Position numbers and translations under genes: made by a program. This document shows positions 54,292 through 64,000 of a stretch of DNA of 64,000 nt, one piece after another. Below the pieces are notes generated by a model. It did not search any database. It was not told the DNA's origin and saw nothing but the letters and a program-made list of their open reading frames with translations. The stretch covers positions 4,650,001-4,714,000 of the forward strand of contig NZ_CP080999.1 of NCBI RefSeq assembly GCF_019645855.1. The letters are read 5' to 3'. This DNA comes from Mycobacterium malmoense. Its GTDB lineage: Bacteria; Actinomycetota; Actinomycetes; Mycobacteriales; Mycobacteriaceae. Numbering within the stretch: position 1 is the stretch's first letter; the number at the start of each line of letters is the position of its first letter.

Positions 54292-55068
54292 TCAGCCGAA
54301 CCGCCCGGAAATGTAGTCCTCGGTCGCCTTCTGGGTCGGGTTGGAAAAGATCCTCTCGGTGTCGTCGATCTCGACCAGCCGGCCGGGCCTTCCGACGGCT
54401 TCCAGGTTGAAAAACGCCGTCAGATCGCTCACCCGGGCGGCCTGCTGCATGTTGTGGGTCACGATGACGATCGTGTAGTCCTGCTTCAGCTCACTGATCA
54501 GTTCCTCGATGGCCATCGTCGAGATCGGGTCCAACGCGGAGCACGGCTCGTCCATCAGCAGCACATCGGGTTGCACGGCGATGGCCCGCGCGATGCACAG
54601 CCGCTGCTGCTGGCCCCCGGACAACCCGCCGCCGGGCCTGTCCAGCCGATCCTTGACCTCATCCCACAGGTTCGCGCCGCGCAGCGAGTATTCGGCCGTC
54701 TCGTCGAGCAGCTTGCGGTTGCGCACGCCCTGCAGCTTCAAACCGGCGACCACGTTGTCGCGAATCGACATGGCGGGAAACGGATTTGGCCGCTGGAACA
54801 CCATTCCGATCGCCCGGCGCACACCGACCGGGTCGATGCCGGCGCCATAGATGTCTTGATCGTCGAGCAGCACACTGCCCTCGACCCGGGCGCCGGGAAT
54901 CACCTCGTGCATCCGGTTCAGCGTGCGCAGCACGGTCGTCTTACCGCACCCCGACGGACCGATGAACGCTGTCACGCTGCGGGGCAGAACCGACAGCGTC
55001 ACATCCGCGACGGCGTGAAACGGCCCGTAGTAGATGTTCACGGCTTTGAGGTCCAACCGCTTGGCCAC
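54292..55068 (-). CDS. pstB: Phosphate ABC transporter ATP-binding protein
   Basis: 258 residues. Walker [20 protein letters not shown], signature [14 protein letters not shown], Walker [14 protein letters not shown], switch His in [11 protein letters not shown]. It energises PstCA. As I recall, the M. tuberculosis equivalent here is phoT. It is the last gene of pstSCAB, 12 bp after pstA. Confidence 0.93.
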   Translation of the reverse strand: MAKRLDLKAVNIYYGPFHAVADVTLSVLPRSVTAFIGPSGCGKTTVLRTLNRMHEVIPGARVEGSVLLDDQDIYGAGIDPVGVRRAIGMVFQRPNPFPAMSIRDNVVAGLKLQGVRNRKLLDETAEYSLRGANLWDEVKDRLDRPGGGLSGGQQQRLCIARAIAVQPDVLLMDEPCSALDPISTMAIEELISELKQDYTIVIVTHNMQQAARVSDLTAFFNLEAVGRPGRLVEIDDTERIFSNPTQKATEDYISGRFG

Positions 55069-55080
55069 TAGTGCTCCTGC

Positions 55081-55995
55081 CTACGACTTCTTGGGGGCAT
55101 AGATTTTCGCGATCACCCTGGCCCCGATGTTGATGACGGCGATCACCAGAATGAGGGTTAATGCCGCGCCCCACAACCGATCCGTGGGAACGGGGTTGAC
55201 GCCCGCCCCGGCCGACGTCTGGTCGTACATCATGCCGGGCAGCGACCCCATGAAACCGCTGAAGACGTTGTAGTTGATCGACTGGGAGTAACCGACGAGG
55301 ATCAGCAGCGGAGCCGTCTCACCCATCACTCGGGCCACTGCCAGCATGATCCCGGTGATGATGCCGGACAGCCCGGCGGGAATGACGATCCTGGCGATGG
55401 TCTTCCACTTCGGGATCCCCAACGCGTAACTGGCCTCACGGAGGTCTGCCGGAACGATCCGCAGCATCTCCTCGGTGGCCCGCACGATCACCGGGAGCAT
55501 CAACAGGACCAGGGCCAGCGACACCGCGAACTGGGAACGGGGTAGTCCCAACGTCGCCACACACAGCGCGTAGATGAACAACGCCGCCACGAGCGACGGC
55601 ACACCGGACACGATGTCGACCATGAATGTGGCCAGCCTGCCCAGCCGGGTGCCGCCGCCGTATTCGACCAGGTAGATCGCCACCATGATGCCGATCGGGA
55701 TCGAGACTATGGCGCACACCAGTCCCTGTAGCAAGGTGCCGACGATCGCGTGGTAGGCGCCGCCGCCGGCCACGAACGCCGTCATGCCCGCCTGCGAATG
55801 CGTCCACCACACCGTGGACGTAATCGCCGTGAAGCCCTTGGCGATTACCGAACACACCACCAACAACAGCGGCGTCACGGCGACCACCATCGACAGCGTC
55901 ACCAGCACGGTCGCGACGGTGTTGGCGACCCGCCGGCGCCGGCCGGGCTCCGAAAATGCCCGCGCCTTGAGCGGGCGGTCCAACATCGACGTCAT
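55081..55995 (-). CDS. pstA: Phosphate ABC transporter permease PstA
   Basis: 304 residues with about six membrane spans. The EAA coupling loop is in EEMLRIVPADLREASYALGIPKWKTI. IPIGIMVAIYLVEYGG and VSGVPSLVAALFIYAL are standard PstA segments. It overlaps pstC by 4 bp. Confidence 0.92.
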   Translation of the reverse strand: MTSMLDRPLKARAFSEPGRRRRVANTVATVLVTLSMVVAVTPLLLVVCSVIAKGFTAITSTVWWTHSQAGMTAFVAGGGAYHAIVGTLLQGLVCAIVSIPIGIMVAIYLVEYGGGTRLGRLATFMVDIVSGVPSLVAALFIYALCVATLGLPRSQFAVSLALVLLMLPVIVRATEEMLRIVPADLREASYALGIPKWKTIARIVIPAGLSGIITGIMLAVARVMGETAPLLILVGYSQSINYNVFSGFMGSLPGMMYDQTSAGAGVNPVPTDRLWGAALTLILVIAVINIGARVIAKIYAPKKS

Positions 55996-57029
55996 CGGCC
56001 GCCCCTGGTGCTCCCGGTTCCGGCGGCCGCGCCGCGCGCCAGGGCGTCGACCAGGAAGGTAAGCACGAAAAGGACCAGCCCGGCGGCGATATAGGCGCCC
56101 GCCTTGTACCGGTCGTCGAATTCCGACGCGGTGGCCGCGATCTTGGTGGCGAAGGTGGAGCCGCCGTCGAACAACGACCAGCCGAACGCCGCTTGGGTGC
56201 CCCGCAAGATGACCAGCAGCGCGACCGTCTCACCCAGGGCGCGGCCCAGACCCAGCATCGCGCCGCTGATGTAGCCGGATCGCCCGAACGGCAGCACGGT
56301 CGTCTTGACCACTTCCCAACGCGTGGCGCCGAGCGCCAGTGCGGCCTCGATCTGGTCCCGCGGTGTCTGGACGAACACTTCGCGGGTGACCGCGGTGATG
56401 ATCGGCAGGACCATCACCGCCAGAACGATCCCACCGGTGAAGATGGTGCCGCCCCCGGCCATCGACGCGTTGCCGCTGGCGAACAGGAAGCACCAGCCCA
56501 TGGCGCGGTTCAGCCAGGTCGCGACGGGGCGCAGCTGCGGCGCCAGCACGTACAGGCCCCACGCGCCGTAAACGATCGAGGGCACCGCGGCCAGCAGATC
56601 GACCGCGTAGGCCAGCGGTCCGGCAACCCGCCGAGGCGCGTACTGCGTGATGAAGATGGCGACGCCCAGCGCGACCGGCATGGCCAGGATCAACGCGAAC
56701 AGCGACACGAACACGGTCACCTGCGCCAGCTCGAAGATCCCGAAGTGCATCGCCGAGGTGTCGGTGGTGACCCAGTTGCCGCCGTAGCTGAAGAAGTTCT
56801 CTCGATTGCGCTTCAAGGCCGGTATCGCGCGCAACAACAAGAATCCGCCGATCGCGGCGATCAGGACAACGATCAGGACACCCGATCCCTGTGCCAGCCA
56901 GCGAAATAACCTGTCCCCCACGCGTGGCTGGGCACGCCCCCACGGGCTGATCGGCACCACCGGCGACTCGGGAAAGGGCGCGGCAACGACCGCACCCGAA
57001 CCCGCGGCGGAGGGATTTGGCGTTGTCAC
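55992..57029 (-). CDS. pstC: Phosphate ABC transporter permease PstC
   Basis: 345 residues from the GTG at 57029 (VTTPNPSAAG); an upstream GTG at 57071, 3 bp after the pstS stop, is possible but has no ribosome site. The EAA loop is in DQIEAALALGATRWEVVKTTVLPFGRSG, and LLAAVPSIVYGAWGLYVLAP is a PstC hallmark. It looks most like mycobacterial PstC2. Confidence 0.9.
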   Translation of the reverse strand: MTTPNPSAAGSGAVVAAPFPESPVVPISPWGRAQPRVGDRLFRWLAQGSGVLIVVLIAAIGGFLLLRAIPALKRNRENFFSYGGNWVTTDTSAMHFGIFELAQVTVFVSLFALILAMPVALGVAIFITQYAPRRVAGPLAYAVDLLAAVPSIVYGAWGLYVLAPQLRPVATWLNRAMGWCFLFASGNASMAGGGTIFTGGIVLAVMVLPIITAVTREVFVQTPRDQIEAALALGATRWEVVKTTVLPFGRSGYISGAMLGLGRALGETVALLVILRGTQAAFGWSLFDGGSTFATKIAATASEFDDRYKAGAYIAAGLVLFVLTFLVDALARGAAAGTGSTRGGR

Positions 57030-57074
57030 TGTGATCCCGTCGCAGTCCTGCTGTCGCTCCTGGAAAACCACTGG

Positions 57075-58193
57075 CTACTGCATGGCATTGATCGCGGTAA
57101 CCAATCGCCCCTTGACTTTATCCGGCAGGGGAATGTACCCGGCGGACATCAGGCCACTCTGCCCGTCGGTGGCGGCCACCGTGAGAAACGACTTGATCGC
57201 GGCGGAGGTATCCGCGTCGTAGCCCTTGGAGCACACGATCTCGTAGGTGGCGAGCACCAACGGGTAGGTACCCGGCCGCTGGGTGGTGAACATCGAGTTC
57301 AGGTCCAGCACCAGGTCGTTGCCGTCGGCGACGAAGCCGGCCGCTTGGATGGCGTTGCTGGCCGTGTCGTTGGTGAGCGGCACCACGCCATCGCCGGTGT
57401 CGATCTGGGCGTACGGCACACCGGCCTGATCGGCGAAGCCCTTCTCGACGTATCCGATGCCGCCCAGTGTGGCCCGAACGGCCTGGATCACACCGGCCGA
57501 CTTGGTGGCCCCTTCGCCGACGCCGCCCTGAAACTCGGTGCCAACCCCTCTGGTCCAGCTCTGCGGCGCGGCGGCCGTCAAGTACTTCTGCACGTTGTCG
57601 GTGGTTCCCGACGAGTCCGCCCGGTAGATCGGCACCACCTTGGTGTCGGGCAGCGCGACACCGGGGTTGAGCGCCGCCAGAATCGGGTCATTCCAGACCG
57701 TGATCCTGCCGCTGAAGACCTTGGCCAGCGCGTCACCGCTGACGATCAACCTCGGCACGCCCGGCAGGTTGTACACCAATGCGATCGGCCCGAACACCAG
57801 CGGCAGGTCCCACGCCGGGTTTCCGCCGCAGCGTTTGGCGGCCGGGCCGATCTGATCCGCCACCAAGGGCGAGTCCGCTCCCGCGAAGTCGACATGGCCG
57901 GCGATGAACTGCTCACGCCCGGCGCCCGACCCGGTCGGGTTGTACGACACGGCCTTGCCCGGGCAGTCCTGGCCCCACACGTGGTTGAACAGGGCGATCG
58001 CATTCTGTTGAGCGGTCGAGCCTTCCGCCGTCAGACCGTTTTTGCCGCCGCATCCCGCGGTACCGGCGGCCCCCGAGGACGCTTTCGCCGCGGCGCCGCG
58101 GCGGTTGTCGTCGCTGCCGCAGGCGGGCAAGGTCGCAACACAGATCACCAACGCCACGACCGCCAGCGCCATGCCCTTTCCGTCGAGCCTCAC
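57075..58193 (-). CDS. pstS: Phosphate-binding lipoprotein PstS
   Basis: 372 residues from the GTG at 58193; the in-frame GTG/ATG at 58250 is upstream of a normal signal peptide start. Signal sequence MALAVVALVICVATLPAC ends in an LPAC lipobox, so Cys26 is probably acylated. Phosphate-binding loops: AEGSTAQQNA, YNPTGSGAGREQF, RADSSGTTDNVQKY. It resembles PstS3. It captures phosphate at the cell surface for PstCAB. Confidence 0.9.
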   Translation of the reverse strand: MRLDGKGMALAVVALVICVATLPACGSDDNRRGAAAKASSGAAGTAGCGGKNGLTAEGSTAQQNAIALFNHVWGQDCPGKAVSYNPTGSGAGREQFIAGHVDFAGADSPLVADQIGPAAKRCGGNPAWDLPLVFGPIALVYNLPGVPRLIVSGDALAKVFSGRITVWNDPILAALNPGVALPDTKVVPIYRADSSGTTDNVQKYLTAAAPQSWTRGVGTEFQGGVGEGATKSAGVIQAVRATLGGIGYVEKGFADQAGVPYAQIDTGDGVVPLTNDTASNAIQAAGFVADGNDLVLDLNSMFTTQRPGTYPLVLATYEIVCSKGYDADTSAAIKSFLTVAATDGQSGLMSAGYIPLPDKVKGRLVTAINAMQ

Positions 58194-58351
58194 CGATCTC
58201 GCTTTCTGACGCACTCCGAACGCATGCGGGCGCCGCTGGCCGTCTACCAATGGGAGGTTGCCAAGTCAGCGCGAAAGTATGCGCCCGTGCCGCCCACAGA
58301 AATGTCTAAATATGAATGCAGAGTGAACAATCGGGGTCCACAAGGCTTCAA

Positions 58352-60078
<1,727 letters not shown>

Positions 60079-60251
60079 GCCCCTCCAGCTCGTGGGAAAG
60101 GCATCTCCCAAGTTCGTCACGCCACCAGGCGTTAGTTGCCAGGTCATCTAACGATAACGTGCCACCTGGGCTTTGGCCCGGTGTAGAGGCGGTGTGAACC
60201 CCGCCACCGGGCGGTCCGGGGCGGCGCGACCGTCGCGGGCTGCGCCACAAT

Positions 60252-61064
60252 ATGCGGATGCGCAGGATGCTGATAGGTGCGACCGCAGTGGCGGCCGCCA
60301 TGGCCGCGATCGCCATCGGCGCCGTCGGCGTCGATTACGGAACAAGCATCTACGCCGAATACCGCCTGTCGTCGAGCGTGCGCAAAGCGGCGAATCTGGG
60401 GTCCGACCCCTTCGTCGCCATCCTGGCCTTCCCCTTCCTCCCGCAGGCCATGCGCGGCCACTACAACGAGCTGGAGATCAAGGCCAACGCCGTCGACCAC
60501 GCAGTGGTCGGCAAGGCCACCCTCGAGGCCACGATGCACTCGATCGACCTGACCTACGCGTCCTGGCTGATCGGGCCCGACGCGAAGCTGCCGGTGGGTG
60601 AGCTGGAGAGCCGCATCATCATCGACTCGATGCACCTGGGCCGGTACATGGGCATCACCGACCTGATGGTTGAGGCACCGCCCCAGGAAACCAACGACGC
60701 CACCGGCGGCACCACCGAATCCGGAATCTCCGGCAGCCACGGGCTGGTATTCAGCGGCACACCGAAGTCGGCCGACTTCGACCGCCGGGTCAGCGTCTCG
60801 GTGGATCTGTCCATCGCCCCCGACGACCCGGCGACACTGGTGTTCACCCCCACCGGCATCGTCACTGGACCCGACACCGCCAACCAGACCGTTCCGGATG
60901 ACAAGCGCGACGCGGTGCTCCGTTCCTTCGGCGCCAGGCTGCCCGATCAGAGGCTTCCGTTCGGGGTGGCGCCGCAAACCGTGGGCGCGCGGGGCTCGGA
61001 CGTCATCATCGAAGGCATCACCTATGGAGTAACCGTCACCCTCGAAGGGTTTAAACAGTCATGA
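60252..61064 (+). CDS. lmeA: LmeA-family phospholipid-binding protein (DUF2993)
   Basis: 270 residues. An N-terminal signal/anchor (MLIGATAVAAAMAAIAIGAVGV) is followed by a beta-rich lipid-binding domain (LEIKANAVDHAVVGKATLEATMHSIDLTYASWL). By family and position it matches LmeA (Rv0817c in M. tuberculosis as I recall), a periplasmic protein needed for lipomannan elongation. It is divergent from glnR across 173 bp. Confidence 0.83.
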   Translation: MRMRRMLIGATAVAAAMAAIAIGAVGVDYGTSIYAEYRLSSSVRKAANLGSDPFVAILAFPFLPQAMRGHYNELEIKANAVDHAVVGKATLEATMHSIDLTYASWLIGPDAKLPVGELESRIIIDSMHLGRYMGITDLMVEAPPQETNDATGGTTESGISGSHGLVFSGTPKSADFDRRVSVSVDLSIAPDDPATLVFTPTGIVTGPDTANQTVPDDKRDAVLRSFGARLPDQRLPFGVAPQTVGARGSDVIIEGITYGVTVTLEGFKQS

Positions 61065-61122
61065 TGCGCGTTGGCGACGATGCAGTGGGGGCACCACCCG
61101 CTTGCGGGGGAGAGCGGCGCTC

Positions 61123-61530
61123 ATGATGACCGTCATTGTCGCGACCGTAGCGGCGGTCGTGGTGGCAACCCTTGCGGGATGGCTGTTGACCCGCCGCTCA
61201 GGAAATATCCGGGAGATTCACGGCGCCGACGCCGAGACGGCGGACCTGGGCCTGTCCCGCACCGGGCCGACCGTCGTGCATTTCAGCGCCCCATGGTGCG
61301 GGCCGTGCGATCGCGTTCGTCGAGTCGTCGGCCAGGTCTGCGAGGATCTCGGTGACGTGGCCCACGTCGAGCTCGACCTGGACGCCAATCCGGCGGCCGC
61401 CCGGCGGTTTTCGGTGCTGTCGCTGCCCACCACGTTGATCTTCGACGTCGACGGACGACAGCGATACCGGGCTTCCGGGGTACCCAAGGCCGCCGACCTG
61501 CGGTCCGCGCTCGAACCGCTGTTGGCTTGA
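61123..61530 (+). CDS. thiX: Membrane-anchored thioredoxin-like protein
   Basis: 135 residues from the ATG at 61123. A single N-terminal membrane span (MTVIVATVAAVVVATLAGWLL) precedes a thioredoxin domain with the active site APWCGPC and cis-Pro in LSLPTTLI. It should be a thiol-disulfide oxidoreductase facing either side of the membrane. It follows lmeA after 58 bp and precedes the cysteine-responsive leader. Confidence 0.87.
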   Translation: MMTVIVATVAAVVVATLAGWLLTRRSGNIREIHGADAETADLGLSRTGPTVVHFSAPWCGPCDRVRRVVGQVCEDLGDVAHVELDLDANPAAARRFSVLSLPTTLIFDVDGRQRYRASGVPKAADLRSALEPLLA

Positions 61531-61546
61531 GCGCCGTGTCATTGGG

Positions 61547-61552
61547 TAAGCT
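61547..61552 (+). promoter_or_regulatory. -10 box TAAGCT for a leaderless transcript
   Basis: TAAGCT lies 7 nt before the GTG at 61560. In mycobacteria this spacing places the transcription start on the initiation codon, i.e. a leaderless mRNA. Confidence 0.6.
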
Positions 61553-61559
61553 TGCCGAC

Positions 61560-61649
61560 GTGTCAACCCGCCTCGAGCCCATGCTCACCAAGCGTCGCGC
61601 AGTCGATCTGTGCCGCATCGCGGGTTGTTGTTGTTGCTGTAGCTGCTGA
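61560..61649 (+). CDS. Leaderless poly-cysteine leader peptide (attenuator)
   Basis: 29 residues beginning VSTRLEPMLTKRRAVDL and ending CRIAGCCCCCSC, i.e. seven Cys in the last 12 residues. I recall published work showing that such leaderless poly-Cys ORFs upstream of DUF4395-cysA-DUF1416 operons act as cysteine-responsive attenuators in mycobacteria. Ribosome progress across the Cys codons reports Cys-tRNA supply. An in-frame ATG at 61581 could be a second start. AGCTGCT (61641-61647) can pair with AGCAGCT (61676-61682), and ATTCCTA (61687-61693) can pair with the TAGGAGT ribosome site (61736-61742) of the next gene. Confidence 0.85.
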   Translation: MSTRLEPMLTKRRAVDLCRIAGCCCCCSC

Positions 61650-61748
61650 GTAGCGGCGCCCTTGCGCGCGTTCGGAGCAGCTTCGGATTCCTACCGCGGC
61701 GTGCCTCCACCCCTTTTCTGCGCAACAAGACTTTCTAGGAGTAGCACC

Positions 61749-62219
61749 GTGCCGAGCAGCAACACCACCGTGGAGCCCGACCGCGTCGACGTCCGCGGGC
61801 CCAGGTTCGCCGCCTGGGTCACGACCGTGGTCCTGGTCCTCACGCTTGTCGTTTCAGCCGCCAGTCCGTCGGCGGCCGCGGTCGTTCTCGGTGTGCAGGC
61901 CGTGATCTTTGCCGTCGGCGCGATCGCAGGACCGCGCCGGCACCCCTATGGGCGCGTGTTCGCCGGCGTCGTGGCGCCCCGGCTGGGGCCCGTCAAGGAG
62001 CGCGAACCGGTCGCGCCGCTGAAGTTCGCCCAACTCGTCGGTCTGATCTTCGCGCTCGTCGGCGTTGCCGGATTCGCGTCCGGCGCTTTCCTGGTGGGCG
62101 TCATCGCCACCGCATTCGCGCTGGTGGCCGCATTCCTGAATGCGGCCTTCGGCATCTGCCTGGGCTGCCAGCTCTACCCGCTGGTCGCGCGTCTTCGACC
62201 CACTCCCGGACCCGCTTAG
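61749..62219 (+). CDS. DUF4395 membrane protein
   Basis: 156 residues from the GTG at 61749 with TAGGAG upstream. About four hydrophobic helices are present, with a CxxC-like GICLGCQLY near the C-terminus that could bind or pass sulfur. It is first in the operon with a thiosulfate sulfurtransferase and DUF1416, controlled by the poly-Cys leader. A role in sulfur or thiosulfate transport is inferred. Confidence 0.85.
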   Translation: MPSSNTTVEPDRVDVRGPRFAAWVTTVVLVLTLVVSAASPSAAAVVLGVQAVIFAVGAIAGPRRHPYGRVFAGVVAPRLGPVKEREPVAPLKFAQLVGLIFALVGVAGFASGAFLVGVIATAFALVAAFLNAAFGICLGCQLYPLVARLRPTPGPA

Positions 62220-62247
62220 CCCCTATTCGATCGAAAGGATTCCAACT

Positions 62248-63090
62248 ATGGCACGCTCCGACGTCCTAGTCTCCGCGGACTGGGCCGAGAGCAATCTCAG
62301 CAATCCCGGAGCCGCGAATGTCGTCTTCGTCGAGGTCGACGAGGACACCAGCGCCTACGACACCGGCCACATCGCCGGCGCGATCAAGCTGGACTGGCGC
62401 GCGGATCTGCAGGACCCGGTCAAGCGCGACTTCGTCGACGCTCAGCAGTTCTCCAAGCTGCTGTCCGACCGCGGCATCTCCAACGACGACACCGTCATCC
62501 TCTACGGCGGCAACAACAACTGGTTCGCGGCCTACGCCTACTGGTATTTCAAGTTGTACGGGCACGACAAGGTCAAGCTGCTCGACGGCGGCCGCAAGAA
62601 GTGGGAGCTCGACGGGCGCCCGCTGTCCACCGATACCGTCAACAGGCCGGCCACCTCCTACACCGCGGCCCCGCCGGACAACAGCATCCGAGCCTTTCGC
62701 GACGAGGTCATCGCGGCCATCAACGTCAAGAACCTGGTCGACGTGCGGTCCCCCGACGAATTCTCCGGCAAGATCCTGGCGCCGGCGCACCTGCCGCAGG
62801 AGCAGAGCCAGCGACCCGGGCACATCCCCGGCGCCATCAACGTCCCGTGGAGCAAGGCCGCCAACGAGGACGGCACCTTCAAGTCCGACGAGGAGTTGGC
62901 CAAGCTGTACGCCGACGCCGGTCTGGACGGAACCAAGGAAACCATTGCGTACTGCCGAATCGGGGAACGTTCGTCGCACACCTGGTTCGTTTTGCAGGAA
63001 TTACTCGGGCATAAGAACGTCAAGAACTACGACGGCAGTTGGACGGAATACGGCTCCCTGGTGGGCGCCCCGATCGAGTTGGGAAGCTGA
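62248..63090 (+). CDS. cysA2: Thiosulfate sulfurtransferase (rhodanese)
   Basis: 280 residues with two rhodanese domains. The N-terminal domain has VILYGGNNNWFAAYAYW in place of an active-site Cys. The C-terminal active-site loop is YCRIGERSSHTW, whose Cys carries the persulfide. It transfers sulfane sulfur from thiosulfate to cyanide or thiol acceptors. It matches mycobacterial CysA2/CysA3, which have a misleading name (not a sulfate transporter). Follows DUF4395 by 28 bp. Confidence 0.9.
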   Translation: MARSDVLVSADWAESNLSNPGAANVVFVEVDEDTSAYDTGHIAGAIKLDWRADLQDPVKRDFVDAQQFSKLLSDRGISNDDTVILYGGNNNWFAAYAYWYFKLYGHDKVKLLDGGRKKWELDGRPLSTDTVNRPATSYTAAPPDNSIRAFRDEVIAAINVKNLVDVRSPDEFSGKILAPAHLPQEQSQRPGHIPGAINVPWSKAANEDGTFKSDEELAKLYADAGLDGTKETIAYCRIGERSSHTWFVLQELLGHKNVKNYDGSWTEYGSLVGAPIELGS

Positions 63091-63091
63091 T

Positions 63092-63394
63092 ATGTGCTCT
63101 GGACCGAAGCAAGGACTGACGTTGCCCGCCAGCGTCGATCTGGAGAAGGAAACGGTGATCACCGGCCGCGTCGTGGACCGTGACGGCCAGGCGGTGGGTG
63201 GCGCGTTCGTCCGCTTGCTGGACTCCTCGGACGAGTTCACGGCCGAGGTGGTCGCGTCGGCCACCGGCGACTTCCGGTTCTTCGCCGCGCCGGGATCCTG
63301 GACGGTGCGCGCGCTGTCGGCGGCCGGCAACGGCGACGCCGTGGTGACGCCGTCCGGCGCGGGCATCCACGAGGTGGACGTCAAGGTCGCCTGA
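63092..63394 (+). CDS. sseC2: DUF1416 protein SseC
   Basis: 100 residues beginning MCSGPKQGLTLPASVDLEKE. It has a carboxypeptidase-regulatory-like beta-sandwich (TVITGRVVDRDGQAVGGAFVRLLDSSDEF). The gene begins 1 bp after the cysA2 stop and is always found beside it in mycobacteria as I recall. It may bind or stabilise the sulfurtransferase. Confidence 0.9.
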   Translation: MCSGPKQGLTLPASVDLEKETVITGRVVDRDGQAVGGAFVRLLDSSDEFTAEVVASATGDFRFFAAPGSWTVRALSAAGNGDAVVTPSGAGIHEVDVKVA

Positions 63395-63474
63395 GCGACC
63401 CTTTCGCCGAACGTCGACGTGTTCGGCGATATTGCGAGGGTCAGCCCGACAAGTCGACGCTCGGCACCCGCGAA

Positions 63475-63480
63475 TAGACT
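63475..63480 (+). promoter_or_regulatory. -10 box TAGACT for a leaderless transcript
   Basis: TAGACT lies 7 nt before the GTG at 63488, the spacing of a leaderless mycobacterial start. Confidence 0.5.
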
Positions 63481-63487
63481 CATCCTC

Positions 63488-63586
63488 GTGGTGCTCTTCT
63501 TCGAGATCCTGCTGGTCGTGGCGGTCGTGCTGATCTCATGGTTCGCGCTGTACACGCTCTACCGGCTCATCACCGACGAGTCGTGA
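63488..63586 (+). CDS. Small single-pass membrane protein (32 aa)
   Basis: [20 protein letters not shown], then [12 protein letters not shown]. It is almost entirely one membrane helix with a short charged tail. It appears to be leaderless (-10 at 63475). Its stop overlaps the nitrobindin GTG start in GTGA, so it may couple or set translation of that gene. Confidence 0.6.
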   Translation: MVLFFEILLVVAVVLISWFALYTLYRLITDES

Positions 63587-64000
63587 CCCCCGACGAGGAC
63601 CCTGACGGACCGGTGGGTTCTGCGGCCTCCGGCGACCGTGCGGTGGCCGGGATGTTTCAAGCCGCCGAACGCGCCAAGGTGACCGCCTCCCGCAACATCC
63701 CCGCCTTCGACGATCTGCCGGTTCCCGCCGACACCGCGAACCTGCGCGAGGGCGCCAACCTCAACGACGCGCTGCTGGCGTTGCTGCCCCTCGTCGGCGT
63801 GTGGCGCGGCGAGGGTGAGGGCCGCGGGCACGACGGCGACTACCGGTTCGGCCAACAGATCGTGGTCTCGCACGACGGCGGCGACTATCTGAACTGGGAA
63901 GCCCGGTCCTGGCGGCTCGACGACAGGGGCGATTACCAGGAACCCGGCCTACGCGAGGCCGGCTTCTGGCGTTTTGTCCGCGATCCCGACGATCCGACCG
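63583..64000 (+). CDS. Nitrobindin/FABP-like heme protein (partial, runs off window)
   Basis: 139 codons visible from the GTG at 63583. The lipocalin-like signature GVWRGEGEG is present, followed by [20 protein letters not shown]. This is the nitrobindin family (peroxynitrite isomerase; Rv0813c in M. tuberculosis as I recall), whose His-ligated heme lies in the missing C-terminal part. It is translationally coupled to the small membrane ORF. Confidence 0.87.
   Translation, partial: MTPDEDPDGPVGSAASGDRAVAGMFQAAERAKVTASRNIPAFDDLPVPADTANLREGANLNDALLALLPLVGVWRGEGEGRGHDGDYRFGQQIVVSHDGGDYLNWEARSWRLDDRGDYQEPGLREAGFWRFVRDPDDPT

Overview
The window is high-GC actinobacterial DNA and almost certainly a non-tuberculous Mycobacterium. 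The right third carries genes I recognise as mycobacterial: desA1, mshD, glnR, lmeA, kmtR, a LytR-CpsA-Psr protein, phoY, and a poly-cysteine leader ahead of DUF4395-cysA-sseC. Their order matches, as I recall it, the M. tuberculosis Rv0813c-Rv0830 region, but with a complete pstSCAB operon.

Layout. (1) 1-24.2 kb is accessory and catabolic, with many deletion scars. It holds a bioB-like gene in an operon with a flavoprotein, a CTP-synthase-related protein, a FadD19-like ligase with enoyl-CoA hydratase, and a TetR/alcohol dehydrogenase unit. That unit diverges from an operon of ferritin-like hydrolase, membrane protein, flavin monooxygenase and P450. Next come a DyP peroxidase with an encapsulin cargo tag beside a truncated encapsulin gene, and a GMC oxidoreductase, catalase and NAD-formate dehydrogenase group with PucR and LysR regulators. 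Relics of a PLP decarboxylase, an SDR, encapsulin and a type II NADH dehydrogenase are visible. (2) 24,661-43,725 is an integrated actinomycete-type integrative element (AICE-like, about 19 kb). It is bounded by a 46-bp direct repeat of the 3' part of tRNA-Phe and carries an HUH replication initiator, an FtsK/TraSA-like translocase, xis and a tyrosine integrase. Its cargo includes an AT-richer P-loop ATPase (zinc ribbon plus winged helix), a defence-type reverse transcriptase, a VapBC45-like toxin-antitoxin pair, a HEPN-like protein and several metabolic genes. Just left of attL lie a broken xis and int of a related element, so this tRNA has been used at least twice. (3) 43.7-64 kb is core chromosome: tRNA-Phe, -Asp, -Glu and -Lys, then metal sensing (kmtR plus a His-rich peptide), acyl-ACP desaturation, tRNA modification, cell-wall ligation, phosphate uptake, mycothiol synthesis, lipomannan elongation and thiosulfate/cysteine metabolism, ending inside a nitrobindin gene.

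The strongest candidates for something new are the reverse transcriptase and zinc-ribbon ATPase carried by the AICE, and the oxidase-catalase-formate dehydrogenase group, in which the GMC and formate dehydrogenase genes share a conserved upstream element. All family assignments were made by reading motifs. No database search was run.
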